A program made the position numbers and the translations under genes. Of a DNA stretch of 17,924 nucleotides, positions 1 through 6,997 are shown one piece after another. Source of the stretch: DATHYU01 sp033722675 (lineage in GTDB: Bacteria > Actinomycetota > Acidimicrobiia > Spongiisociales > UBA11373); assembly GCA_033722675.1 (NCBI GenBank), contig JAWVYO010000046.1, positions 1 through 17,924 of the forward strand, written 5' to 3'. Numbering within the stretch: the first letter of the stretch is position 1; each line of letters starts with the position of its first letter. Under the pieces are notes generated by a model. The model was not told where the DNA came from and ran no database searches. It saw only the letters and a list, made by a program, of their open reading frames with translations.

Positions 1-256
1 GGCCGACTCCGGCCGGCCTCCGGCCGCCCGAACAGACGCCGGTCGGCCCTCCTCCGCATCGTGGGGCCCCAACCCCACGGCGGCCGTGCCCTGCTCTCCG
101 CCCGGGCCGCTGAGGCCCTGCCCTGCTTTCTGCCCGGGCCGACTTCGGTCGGCCTCCGGCCGCCCGAACAGACGCCGGTCGGCCCTCCTCCGCAACGTGG
201 GGCCCCACCCCCACGGCGGCCGTGACCCTGCTGCCCGCTCCGCTGAGGCCGTGCCG
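1..256. repeat. Imperfect tandem repeat, period about 136 bp, in a non-coding region
   Basis: Bases 1-122 and 137-256 are two copies of one GC-rich unit. They match almost base for base over the first 85 or so positions, with a 3-base length difference further on. A smaller direct repeat starting CCCTGCT lies at 89-109 and 121-141, with a decayed third start at 226. Each copy contains inverted repeats, including GTGGGG...CCCCAC at 61-78 and the perfect palindrome GTGGGGCCCCAC at 197-208. No convincing protein is encoded: the open frames here are low-complexity Pro/Arg/Gly translations. The array may continue to the left of the window. Its function is unknown; it could be a lineage-specific intergenic repeat or part of a transcript end. 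Confidence 0.75.
137..154. other. Perfect hairpin with a cTTCGg tetraloop
   Basis: GGCCGAC-TTCG-GTCGGCC is a perfect 7-bp stem closed by a C(TTCG)G loop, the exceptionally stable UUCG tetraloop when transcribed as RNA. In the first repeat copy (1-18) the same stem has one mismatched base and a TCCG loop. A second nested pairing is possible between GGGCCGAC (136-143) and GTCGGCCC (178-185). No T-run follows, so it is not a classical intrinsic terminator, although high-GC actinobacteria often lack the T-run. Confidence 0.6.
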
Positions 257-383
257 GGCCACGGAGGCCGAGTCACCTCGGGGTGATGCGGGAGACTCCC
301 ATCGGTCGCTGCGCTCCCTCGGGAACGCTGTCGGGTGCTGCCGCCGCGTCGCCGTCCGCGCAGGACGGGACGGGTCGCCGGAC
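257..383. other. Non-coding remainder of the left intergenic region
   Basis: This stretch separates the tandem repeat from the stop codon of the first minus-strand gene. The only structure I can point to is a short hairpin, TCACC-TCGG-GGTGA, at 273-286. It lies downstream of the minus-strand genes, so it could hold their transcription end. No promoter or gene is evident. Confidence 0.4.
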
Positions 384-1001
384 CTACGCCTCCGAGACGT
401 CGAAGCCGGACTTGTGGAGGAGGGAGAGGAGCGCCGGTGCCGGGTCGCGGAACTGGACGGGGCGGAAGGCGTCCTCCAGCTCGTCGAAGAACCGGACCAT
501 CGTCGACAGCATGTGGGCGTGGGAGATCGTGTGGAGGTCGCTGACGTCGGACTGGCCGAAGGCGACGAGGCGGGTGCGGATCTCGCCGCCGCCCCGGGCG
601 GGGCTCGTGTGCAGGCCGTGGTGCTGGAGGGCCGAGATGACGGCCGACAGCGGCTCGGCGTAGAGCCACTCGACCCGCCGCAGCATCGAGTGGAGCGCCT
701 CGTGGGAGCGGATCCCGTCGTTGAGCTCGGCGGTGCCCTGCTTCACCTCGCCGACGATCACGTCGGCGAGGTCGTCGCGCAGGTCGAGGACGGGGTCGTC
801 GATGAGGAGCATCTCGCAGTCGTCGTCGCCGTGGGGATCCCCGGCATACACGTCGCCCGGCATCCGCAGGCCCATGATGTCGACGTCCGTCACCGCCTCG
901 AAGCGGCCGTCCTCGCGCCGGCGGGTGACCTCGAACTCGGACAGGGTGAGGTAGCCGTTGAGCCGGAGGTAGTTCTCGACGAGGTTGACCGCGATGTCCA
1001 C
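384..1001 (-). CDS. Predicted PD-(D/E)XK nuclease-like protein of unknown function
   Basis: A 205-residue soluble protein starting at a GTG (bases 999-1001). Residues 5-25 resemble the helix-plus-LRLNGYLT start of a group of uncharacterised proteins. An acidic strand TDVDIMG (residues 38-44) is followed about 40 residues later by VIVGEVKQG (81-89). D41 with E85-x-K87, preceded by E24, is the arrangement expected of a PD-(D/E)XK (restriction-endonuclease-like) active site. That assignment is by motif only; the substrate and even nuclease activity are unproven. The segment between the two motifs is rich in Asp and Gly. The gene lies 26 bp downstream of the methyltransferase-like gene on the same strand, so the two are probably co-transcribed. 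No clear ribosome binding site is visible. The open frame extends far upstream, but that part is antisense to lhr and was excluded. Confidence 0.75.
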   Translation of the reverse strand: MDIAVNLVENYLRLNGYLTLSEFEVTRRREDGRFEAVTDVDIMGLRMPGDVYAGDPHGDDDCEMLLIDDPVLDLRDDLADVIVGEVKQGTAELNDGIRSHEALHSMLRRVEWLYAEPLSAVISALQHHGLHTSPARGGGEIRTRLVAFGQSDVSDLHTISHAHMLSTMVRFFDELEDAFRPVQFRDPAPALLSLLHKSGFDVSEA

Positions 1002-1027
1002 GGAGCGAGTCTGACAGGCGGGACGGA

Positions 1028-1504
1028 CTACCTCCGGGACCGGCGCGGGATCCACCGCGGCACCCGGTCGCGGTACGCCTCCCATTCCTCCTCGAAGGCC
1101 TCGTGGAGCCGCCGCTCCTCGTAGGGGCCGAGCGCCACCGCCGTGTAGGCGAGGGCCGCAAGCGGGATCACCCACGTGACGAGGGCGGACAGCGCCATCG
1201 GCGCCGCGGCGGCCACGAGCAGGGTGCCCACCTCCTGGGGGTTGCGGATGCGGGCGTACCACCGGTCGGTGACGAGCCGGGGGCCCGGGCGCGTCGTGAA
1301 CAGGTGGGCACCGGCGGCCGCCAGCTGCTTGCCGGGCTCGAACACGAGCGCCGAGCCGACGAGCAGCGTGAGCCCGGCGACGACCACGAGGGGCCACGGC
1401 CGGAGGTCGAGCAGCAGGCGACCGGCGTCGTCGCGGGCGAGGGCGGTGGGAGCCACCCCCGCCCACACGCCGACGACGAAGGCGGTATGGAGCAGGGCGC
1501 GCAT
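1028..1504 (-). CDS. Isoprenylcysteine/phospholipid methyltransferase-like membrane protein
   Basis: A 158-residue integral membrane protein starting at ATG 1502-1504. Hydrophobic segments lie at about residues 5-25, 35-55 and 90-115. The C-terminal part has the hallmark of the ICMT/PEMT methyltransferase fold: RWYARIRNPQEVGTLL (about 81-96) followed by the amphipathic EERRLHEAFEEEWEAYRDRVPRWIPR segment, here about residues 129-154. In characterised members these segments bind S-adenosylmethionine at the membrane. Bacterial members often have unknown substrates, so no specific reaction is claimed. The N-terminus is short compared with eukaryotic ICMT, as is usual for bacterial relatives. It is divergent from lhr, with 67 bp between the starts. 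The frame stays open upstream, but an earlier start would run into lhr. Confidence 0.78.
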   Translation of the reverse strand: MRALLHTAFVVGVWAGVAPTALARDDAGRLLLDLRPWPLVVVAGLTLLVGSALVFEPGKQLAAAGAHLFTTRPGPRLVTDRWYARIRNPQEVGTLLVAAAAPMALSALVTWVIPLAALAYTAVALGPYEERRLHEAFEEEWEAYRDRVPRWIPRRSRR

Positions 1505-1558
1505 CTCTGACCGTGACACGGCGGCGATGATGCCAGGAATCCAGTCGCACCCCGCCGG

Positions 1559-1564
1559 TACGCT
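1559..1564 (+). promoter_or_regulatory. -10 element TACGCT for leaderless lhr mRNA
   Basis: TACGCT fits the actinobacterial -10 consensus TANNNT and is followed by exactly 7 bases before GTG 1572. That is the spacing expected when transcription begins at the start codon. It supports 1572 as the true start. No good -35 box is visible. Confidence 0.5.
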
Positions 1565-1571
1565 GCCGATC

Positions 1572-4500
1572 GTGCCGGCGCTCGACCGCTTCTCCCCCGC
1601 CACCCGGGACTGGTTCACCGGGACCTTCCCCGGCCCGACCCCCGCGCAGGAGGCCGGCTGGCAGGCGATCGCCGAGGGCGGGCACACGCTGATCCACGCT
1701 CCCACGGGCTCGGGCAAGACCCTGGCGGCATTCCTGTGGGCCCTCGATCGTCTCCACCTCGAGGAGCCGCCCCCCGAACGCGCCCGGTGCCGGGTGCTCT
1801 ACGTCTCTCCGCTGAAGGCCCTCGCCTACGACATCGAGCGCAACCTGCGGGCGCCATTGCGGGGCATCGCCAACGCCGCCGAACGGCTGGGGGCCCCGGT
1901 GCCCGAGCTCGCCACGGCCATGCGGACCGGCGACACGCCGTCGGACGAGCGACGTCGCATGATCCGCCACCCCCCCGACATCCTCATCACCACGCCCGAG
2001 AGCCTGTACCTGATGCTCACGTCGCAGGTCCGGGAGATCCTCGCCTCGGTCGACACCGTGATCGTCGACGAGATCCACGCGGTCGCCGCCACCAAGCGGG
2101 GCTCGCACCTGGCACTCAGCCTCGAACGACTGGACCGCCTGACACCCGAGCCGCCCCAGCGCATCGGCCTGTCCGCCACCCAGCGGCCCCTCGACCGCAT
2201 CGGCGAGTTCCTGGCCGGCGGAGCGGTCACGGAAGACACCTGGACACCCCGGCCGGTGACGATCGTCGACGCGCCCCGCGACCGGGTGCTCGACGTCGAG
2301 GTCGTGGTGCCGGTCGACGACATGACCCGGCCCCACGTCGACGACGACCTGCCCTCGGGTCCTACGGCGGCGCCGCCGCGCCGGTCGATCTGGCCGGCGA
2401 TGTACCCGGAGCTGCTCGATCTCGTCCTCTCCCACCGCTCCACGATCCTCTTCGCCAACAGTCGGGGGCTCGTCGAACGGCTGGCCGGGGAGCTGAACGC
2501 GCTGGCCGGCGAGGAGGTGGCCAAGGCCCACCACGGTTCCATCTCCCGTGAGCAGCGGGTCGAGATCGAGGGAGCCCTGAAAGCAGGCAGGCTGCGGTGC
2601 GTGTGCGCCACCTCCTCGCTGGAGCTGGGGGTGGACATGGAGGCCGTCGACCTCGTGATCCTCGTGGAGTCGCCGACGTCGGTCGCCCGCGGGCTGCAGC
2701 GGGTGGGGCGAGCCGGCCACCAGGTGGGCGTGCCCAGCCGGGCGAAGGTGTTCCCCAAGCACCGGGGCGACCTCCTCGAGGCGGCGCTCGTCGTCGACCG
2801 GATGCACGAGGGGCTCATCGAGGAGACGAAGATCCCCGAGAATCCGCTCGACGTCCTCGCCCAGCAGCTGGTGGCGATGGTCGCCCTCGAGGACTGGTCG
2901 GTCGACGAAGCGTACGATCTCGTGCGGGGGGCCGCCCCATACGCCTCACTGGGGCGTGGGCCCTTCGACGCGGTGCTCGACATGCTGGCGGGCCGGTTCC
3001 CCTCCGACGACTTCGCCGAGCTCCGTCCCCGCCTGGTGTGGGACCGCGTCGACGGGACCCTGACCGCCCGCGGCAACGCCCGGATGCTGGCCGTCACGAA
3101 CCCCGGGACGATCCCCGATCGTGGGCTCTACCGCGTCGTGCTGCCCGAGGGGGGGCGGGTCGGCGAGCTCGACGAGGAAATGGTGTACGAGAGCCGGGTG
3201 GGCGACGTCTTCGTCCTCGGATCCTCGACATGGCAGGTCACCGAGATCACCCAGGATCGGGTGGTGGTGGTCCCGGCTCCGGGCGAGCCCGCCGCCCGCA
3301 TGCCGTTCTGGAAGGGCGACACCCTCGGCCGGCCCCTGGAGACCGGCCGGGCACTCGGGACGTTCATCCGCGAGCTCGGCGCGCTCTCCCCGGAGGACGC
3401 CACCGAGACCCTCACGGATCGCTATCGGCTCGAACGCCGTGCCGCAGCGAACCTCGTCCAGTTCCTCCAGGAGGAACGGGAGGCGACAGGCACGCTCCCG
3501 ACGGACCGCACCCTCGTGCTCCAGAAGTTCCGCGACGAGATCGGCGACTGGCGCGTGGTGCTGCTGTCGCCCTTCGGCGCCCGCATCCACGCACCCTGGG
3601 CCCTGGCGGCAGCCCGACGGATCAGGGAGCGCCACGGGCTCGACGTGGATGCGGTCTGGTCCGACGACGGCATCATCCTGCGGTTCCCCGACGCCGACGA
3701 GGCGCCCGATCCGGCGGAGCTGCTCATCGAGCCCGACGACGTCGAAGCCCTCGTGGTCGACGAGTTGGGGACCAGCGCCCTCTTCGCCGCGCGGTTCCGG
3801 GAGGCCGCCGGGAGAGCCCTGCTGCTCCCCCGCCGCCGGCCCGGTCAGCGGACGCCCCTGTGGCTGCAGCGGCGGCGGGCGACGGGCCTGCTCGAGGCGG
3901 CCCGGCGCTACCCGACCTTCCCGATCGTGCTCGAGGCCTACCGGGAGGTCCTGCGGGAGCACTTCGATCTCCCGGCGCTCCGCGAGGTGCTCGGCGATCT
4001 GGAGGCGCGCCGTGTCCGCGCCACGGTGGTCGAGACCACCGGCCCCAGCCCCATGGCGTCGTCACTCATGTTCGACTTCATCGCGTCGTTCATGTACGAG
4101 TACGACGCACCACCCGCCGAGCGTCGCGCCATGGCGCTCACGGTGGACCAGGCCCTGTTGCGGGAGCTGCTCGGCGAGCCCGAGCTGCGGGACCTCCTCG
4201 ACCCCGACGCCATGGCCGACCTCGAGCTCGAGCTCCAGCGGCTCGCCGAGGGACGCCGGGCGCGCGGCGCCGACGGCGTGGCCGACCTCCTGGGCGGGCT
4301 CGGCCCGCTCACGACGGAGGAGGTCGACGCCCGCACCGAGGCGGGCACCGACGCCGCCACCGTCCTGTCCGAGCTCGAGGAGACACGCCGCGTCGTCCGA
4401 CTCACCATCCGCGGCGCCGAGCGCTGGGCGGCCGTCGAGGATGTCGCCCGTCTCCGCGACGCCCTCGGCGTCGTGCCGCCCATCGGCCTCCCCGAGGCGC

Positions 4501-5957
4501 TCCTCGAACCGCCGCCCGACCCGCTCGGCGACGTCGTGGGGCGATTCGCCCGCACGCACGGTCCCTTCACCTCCCAGGAGGCGGCCGACGCCCTCGGTCT
4601 GCCGGTGGCCGTCGTGCGCTCCGCGCTCGAGGACCTCGAGGAACGGGGTCGGGTCACCCGGGGAGCCTTCCGGCCCCGGGGCGCCGGACGCGAATGGGTC
4701 GACGGGGAGGTGCTCCGTCGTCTCCGGCGCCGCTCGCTCGCCCGCCTCCGATCCGAGGTGGAGGCGGTGGACGGGGAGGCCTACGGCCGGTTCCTCCCCG
4801 CGTGGCACGGCATCGGGGGGTCGGGGGCCTCGCCGGGCCGACTCCTCGACGTCGTGCGACGGCTCCAGGGCGCGGCCATCCCCGCCTCGATCCTCGAAGG
4901 CGACGTGCTGGGGGCCCGGCTCGACTACTCCCCCGACCTCCTCGACGCCATGTGCGCGACGGGCGAGGTGGTGTGGATCGGTCGAGGTCCCCTGGGCACC
5001 CGCGACGGGCGGGTGGCCCTCTACCTCCGCGACCAGGTGCCGTCGCTGTGGTGGGACCCGGGCGTCGAGCCGCCGACCGGGGAACGGCACGACGCCCTGC
5101 GCGACCACCTGCAGACGAGGGGTGCCTCGTTCTTCGCCGAGCTCTACGCCGCCGCCGGGGGCGGCGAGCCCCAGGACACCCTCGACGCCCTGTGGGATCT
5201 CGTCTGGGCCGGCGAGGTCACGAACGACACCATCGCGCCGCTTCGCGCCCAGCTCTGGGGCCGCGTCCGGCGATCCCGGAGCCGCCGCCCCGCCCTCCCG
5301 TCGTCGTCGACGCCTCCGCCCGGAACCGGACGGTGGTCACTCGTCTCCTCGGTGCTCGCCGGAGGTGTCTCCGACACCGAGCGGGCACGGGCCCGGGCCG
5401 AGCAGGTCCTCGAACGCCACGGCATCGCCGTACGCGACGCCGTGACGACTGAGGGCGTTCCCGGCGGCTTCGCCGGTCTCTATCCCGTGTTCTCGACCAT
5501 GGAGGACGCCGGTCGGGTCCGTCGCGGCTACTTCGTCGAGGGGCTCGGAGGCTCGCAGTTCGCCCTCCCCGGAGCGCTCGACCGTCTCCGGACCACCGAG
5601 GACACCGGCACGGTCGTGCTGGCCGCAGCCGATCCCGCCAACCCCTACGGCGCCGCCCTCGGCTGGCCCGACCATGACGGCGGTCGGCCCTCGCGGTCGG
5701 CCGGCGCCCACGTCGTGCTGGTCGATGGCGCGCTCGCGGCGTTCGTCGAACGCGGCGGGAGGACGGTGCTGACGTGGCCCGACACCGACCCCGGGCGCGT
5801 CGCCGCGGCCGTGGCCGGCCTCGGCGATCGCCGGATCCGCCGCCTCGTGGTCGAGACCGTCGACGGTGTCCCCGCCGCCGACACGGCCCTCGGCCGCTCC
5901 CTCGTCGAGGCCGGGTTCGCGCCCGGGTACAAGGGCCTCGCCCACCGCCGTGCCTGA
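1572..5957 (+). CDS. lhr: ATP-dependent helicase Lhr (large helicase-related protein)
   Basis: A 1461-residue superfamily 2 helicase, close to the roughly 1500 residues of E. coli and mycobacterial Lhr. The order is Walker A APTGSGKT (residues 43-50), DEIH Walker B (166-169), SAT motif III (201-203), and motif VI QRVGRAGH (376-383). The Lhr-core winged-helix and beta-barrel part follows, then the long C-terminal extension with GRWSL (about 1253-1257) and RGYFVEGLG (about 1318-1326). Mycobacterial Lhr is a DNA-damage-induced 3'-5' translocase that unwinds RNA:DNA hybrids, so a role in DNA repair is inferred. GTG 1572 is chosen because it gives the usual LDRFSPATRDWF beginning and sits 7 nt after a -10 element; ATG 1527 or 1530 are alternatives. 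The end overlaps nei by 8 bases, indicating coupled translation. Confidence 0.96.
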   Translation: MPALDRFSPATRDWFTGTFPGPTPAQEAGWQAIAEGGHTLIHAPTGSGKTLAAFLWALDRLHLEEPPPERARCRVLYVSPLKALAYDIERNLRAPLRGIANAAERLGAPVPELATAMRTGDTPSDERRRMIRHPPDILITTPESLYLMLTSQVREILASVDTVIVDEIHAVAATKRGSHLALSLERLDRLTPEPPQRIGLSATQRPLDRIGEFLAGGAVTEDTWTPRPVTIVDAPRDRVLDVEVVVPVDDMTRPHVDDDLPSGPTAAPPRRSIWPAMYPELLDLVLSHRSTILFANSRGLVERLAGELNALAGEEVAKAHHGSISREQRVEIEGALKAGRLRCVCATSSLELGVDMEAVDLVILVESPTSVARGLQRVGRAGHQVGVPSRAKVFPKHRGDLLEAALVVDRMHEGLIEETKIPENPLDVLAQQLVAMVALEDWSVDEAYDLVRGAAPYASLGRGPFDAVLDMLAGRFPSDDFAELRPRLVWDRVDGTLTARGNARMLAVTNPGTIPDRGLYRVVLPEGGRVGELDEEMVYESRVGDVFVLGSSTWQVTEITQDRVVVVPAPGEPAARMPFWKGDTLGRPLETGRALGTFIRELGALSPEDATETLTDRYRLERRAAANLVQFLQEEREATGTLPTDRTLVLQKFRDEIGDWRVVLLSPFGARIHAPWALAAARRIRERHGLDVDAVWSDDGIILRFPDADEAPDPAELLIEPDDVEALVVDELGTSALFAARFREAAGRALLLPRRRPGQRTPLWLQRRRATGLLEAARRYPTFPIVLEAYREVLREHFDLPALREVLGDLEARRVRATVVETTGPSPMASSLMFDFIASFMYEYDAPPAERRAMALTVDQALLRELLGEPELRDLLDPDAMADLELELQRLAEGRRARGADGVADLLGGLGPLTTEEVDARTEAGTDAATVLSELEETRRVVRLTIRGAERWAAVEDVARLRDALGVVPPIGLPEALLEPPPDPLGDVVGRFARTHGPFTSQEAADALGLPVAVVRSALEDLEERGRVTRGAFRPRGAGREWVDGEVLRRLRRRSLARLRSEVEAVDGEAYGRFLPAWHGIGGSGASPGRLLDVVRRLQGAAIPASILEGDVLGARLDYSPDLLDAMCATGEVVWIGRGPLGTRDGRVALYLRDQVPSLWWDPGVEPPTGERHDALRDHLQTRGASFFAELYAAAGGGEPQDTLDALWDLVWAGEVTNDTIAPLRAQLWGRVRRSRSRRPALPSSSTPPPGTGRWSLVSSVLAGGVSDTERARARAEQVLERHGIAVRDAVTTEGVPGGFAGLYPVFSTMEDAGRVRRGYFVEGLGGSQFALPGALDRLRTTEDTGTVVLAAADPANPYGAALGWPDHDGGRPSRSAGAHVVLVDGALAAFVERGGRTVLTWPDTDPGRVAAAVAGLGDRRIRRLVVETVDGVPAADTALGRSLVEAGFAPGYKGLAHRRA

Positions 5958-6744
5958 GGGAGACACGCTCCATCAGGCGGCGCAGCGGCTCCGCGAGGCG
6001 CTGGTCGGCCGCACCCTGGATGGCGTCGAGGGCTCCCATCCCGAGGTCCGTCGCGAGGGCCGGCGGCTCGTCGGCCACCGGGTGACGAACGTCGAGAGCG
6101 TCGGCAAGCACCTCCTCGTCGACCTGGACCGTGGATGGTCCATCCGGACGCACCTGGGAATGCCCGGGTCGTGGCACGTGTACCGGGAGGGGGAACGGTG
6201 GCGGCGCACCCCCGGCGCCGCGCGGGTCGTGCTCCGGGCCGACGACTGCGTGGCGGTGTGCTTCGCCGCGCCGTCGGTCCAGGTGGGCCCGTCGGAGGTC
6301 GTGCGCGCCCGCATCGGCCACCTCGGGCCCGACGCCATCGCCGAGGAGTTCGACGCCGACGAGGCGGTGCAACGCGCCCTCGCCGTCGATCCCTCCACGC
6401 CCGTCGTCGACGTCGTCCTCGACCAGTCGATCCTGGCCGGGGTCGGCAACGTCTACGCCAACGAGATCCTCTTCCTCGAAGGACTCCATCCCCTCACCCC
6501 CGTCGGGACCCTGGACGAACGGGCGGTGCGCGGCGTCGTCGAACGCTCCCGGCGACTCCTCGTCGCCAACCGGGCGCCGGGTCGCCGCGTCACGACCGGC
6601 TCACGCCGCCGGGGCGAGGAGGTGTGGGTCTACGGGCGAGACGGACGTCCATGCCGTCGCTGCGGGACGCTGCTCCGGCAGGCGAAACTGGGCCGCCACC
6701 ATCGGATCACCACCTGGTGCCCGTCGTGTCAGCCGCCGCCGTGA
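5950..6744 (+). CDS. nei: Endonuclease VIII / Fpg-Nei family DNA glycosylase-AP lyase
   Basis: A 264-residue base-excision-repair enzyme that removes oxidised bases and cleaves the resulting abasic site. After the initiator Met comes PEGDT, whose Pro2 is the Schiff-base nucleophile and Glu3 the second catalytic residue; PEGDT is typical of actinobacterial Nei rather than Fpg. Lys53 matches the conserved family lysine. The helix-two-turn-helix region lies at about 152-182 (DQSILAGVGNVYANEI). The C-terminal zinc finger uses C235, C238, C257 and C260, with the DNA-contacting Arg at about 252. GTG 5950 is set by the PEGDT N-terminus, and it overlaps the lhr stop by 8 bases. The same lhr-nei order occurs in Mycobacterium tuberculosis (Rv3296-Rv3297), so the pair is a conserved repair operon. 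Confidence 0.95.
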   Translation: MPEGDTLHQAAQRLREALVGRTLDGVEGSHPEVRREGRRLVGHRVTNVESVGKHLLVDLDRGWSIRTHLGMPGSWHVYREGERWRRTPGAARVVLRADDCVAVCFAAPSVQVGPSEVVRARIGHLGPDAIAEEFDADEAVQRALAVDPSTPVVDVVLDQSILAGVGNVYANEILFLEGLHPLTPVGTLDERAVRGVVERSRRLLVANRAPGRRVTTGSRRRGEEVWVYGRDGRPCRRCGTLLRQAKLGRHHRITTWCPSCQPPP

Positions 6745-6811
6745 CGTTTGCTTCCATGGTCTTCCGGGTACCGAAGGACGGAACCCGCGACACACAGGGA
6801 AGTGAACGAAG

Positions 6812-6967
6812 ATGATCGTCGGAGGCGTCCTCCTGATCCTCCTCGCGCTCCTCGTGGACATCCCACTGCTCTACACGATCGGTGCGATCCTCGCCGTGCT
6901 CGGCGCCGCACTCTGGATCCTCGGAGCCATGGGCCGCGCCATCGGACCGCGTCCCCACTACTACTGA
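6812..6967 (+). CDS. Small two-helix membrane protein (probably DUF6131 family)
   Basis: A 51-residue protein starting at ATG 6812, with a purine-rich AGGGAAGTGAACGAAG leader acting as a likely ribosome binding site. It is nearly all hydrophobic: helix 1 at about residues 2-15, helix 2 at about 20-39, with a DIPLLYT turn between. A short basic tail GRAIGPRPHYY ends in two tyrosines. The layout and the aromatic tail resemble small actinobacterial 'hydrophobic proteins' grouped as DUF6131; I recall this from memory and it needs a profile search. Function unknown. It starts 67 bp downstream of nei and may be read from the same transcript or its own promoter. Confidence 0.72.
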   Translation: MIVGGVLLILLALLVDIPLLYTIGAILAVLGAALWILGAMGRAIGPRPHYY

Positions 6968-6982
6968 GGTCGAGTATTCCTG

Positions 6983-6997
6983 GCTCAGGCCCTGAGC
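6983..6997. terminator. Possible bidirectional terminator palindrome
   Basis: GCTCAGG-C-CCTGAGC is a perfect 7-bp inverted repeat lying between the small membrane protein gene (plus) and the aldehyde dehydrogenase gene (minus), and it overlaps the latter's stop codon. Its convergent location suits a shared terminator. The central loop is very short and there is no T-run, so confidence is limited. Confidence 0.35.

Noticed and set aside
1..256. CRISPR-like array
   Set aside because: There are only two long, diverged copies with no regular short repeats or unique spacers, and no cas genes nearby.
86..1124. Plus-strand open frames across the left repeat and the PD-(D/E)XK gene
   Set aside because: No family features, biased composition, and antisense to a better-supported gene.
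1527..1571. Upstream ATG codons as the lhr start
   Set aside because: They would add 14-15 residues absent from typical Lhr N-termini and would place the TACGCT -10 element inside the gene. Kept as an alternative only.
1005..2807. Long minus-strand open frame antisense to lhr, continuous with the first gene
   Set aside because: Its translation is Arg/Pro/Gly/His-rich low-complexity text. Only the part from 1001 downward looks like a real protein; the rest is a GC-driven open frame opposite lhr.
2597..5452. Two very long alternative plus-strand open frames inside lhr (2597-5452 and 3121-5445)
   Set aside because: Both overlap lhr in other frames and give repetitive Arg/Pro/Ser sequence without domains. 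The lhr frame carries all helicase motifs through to its end.
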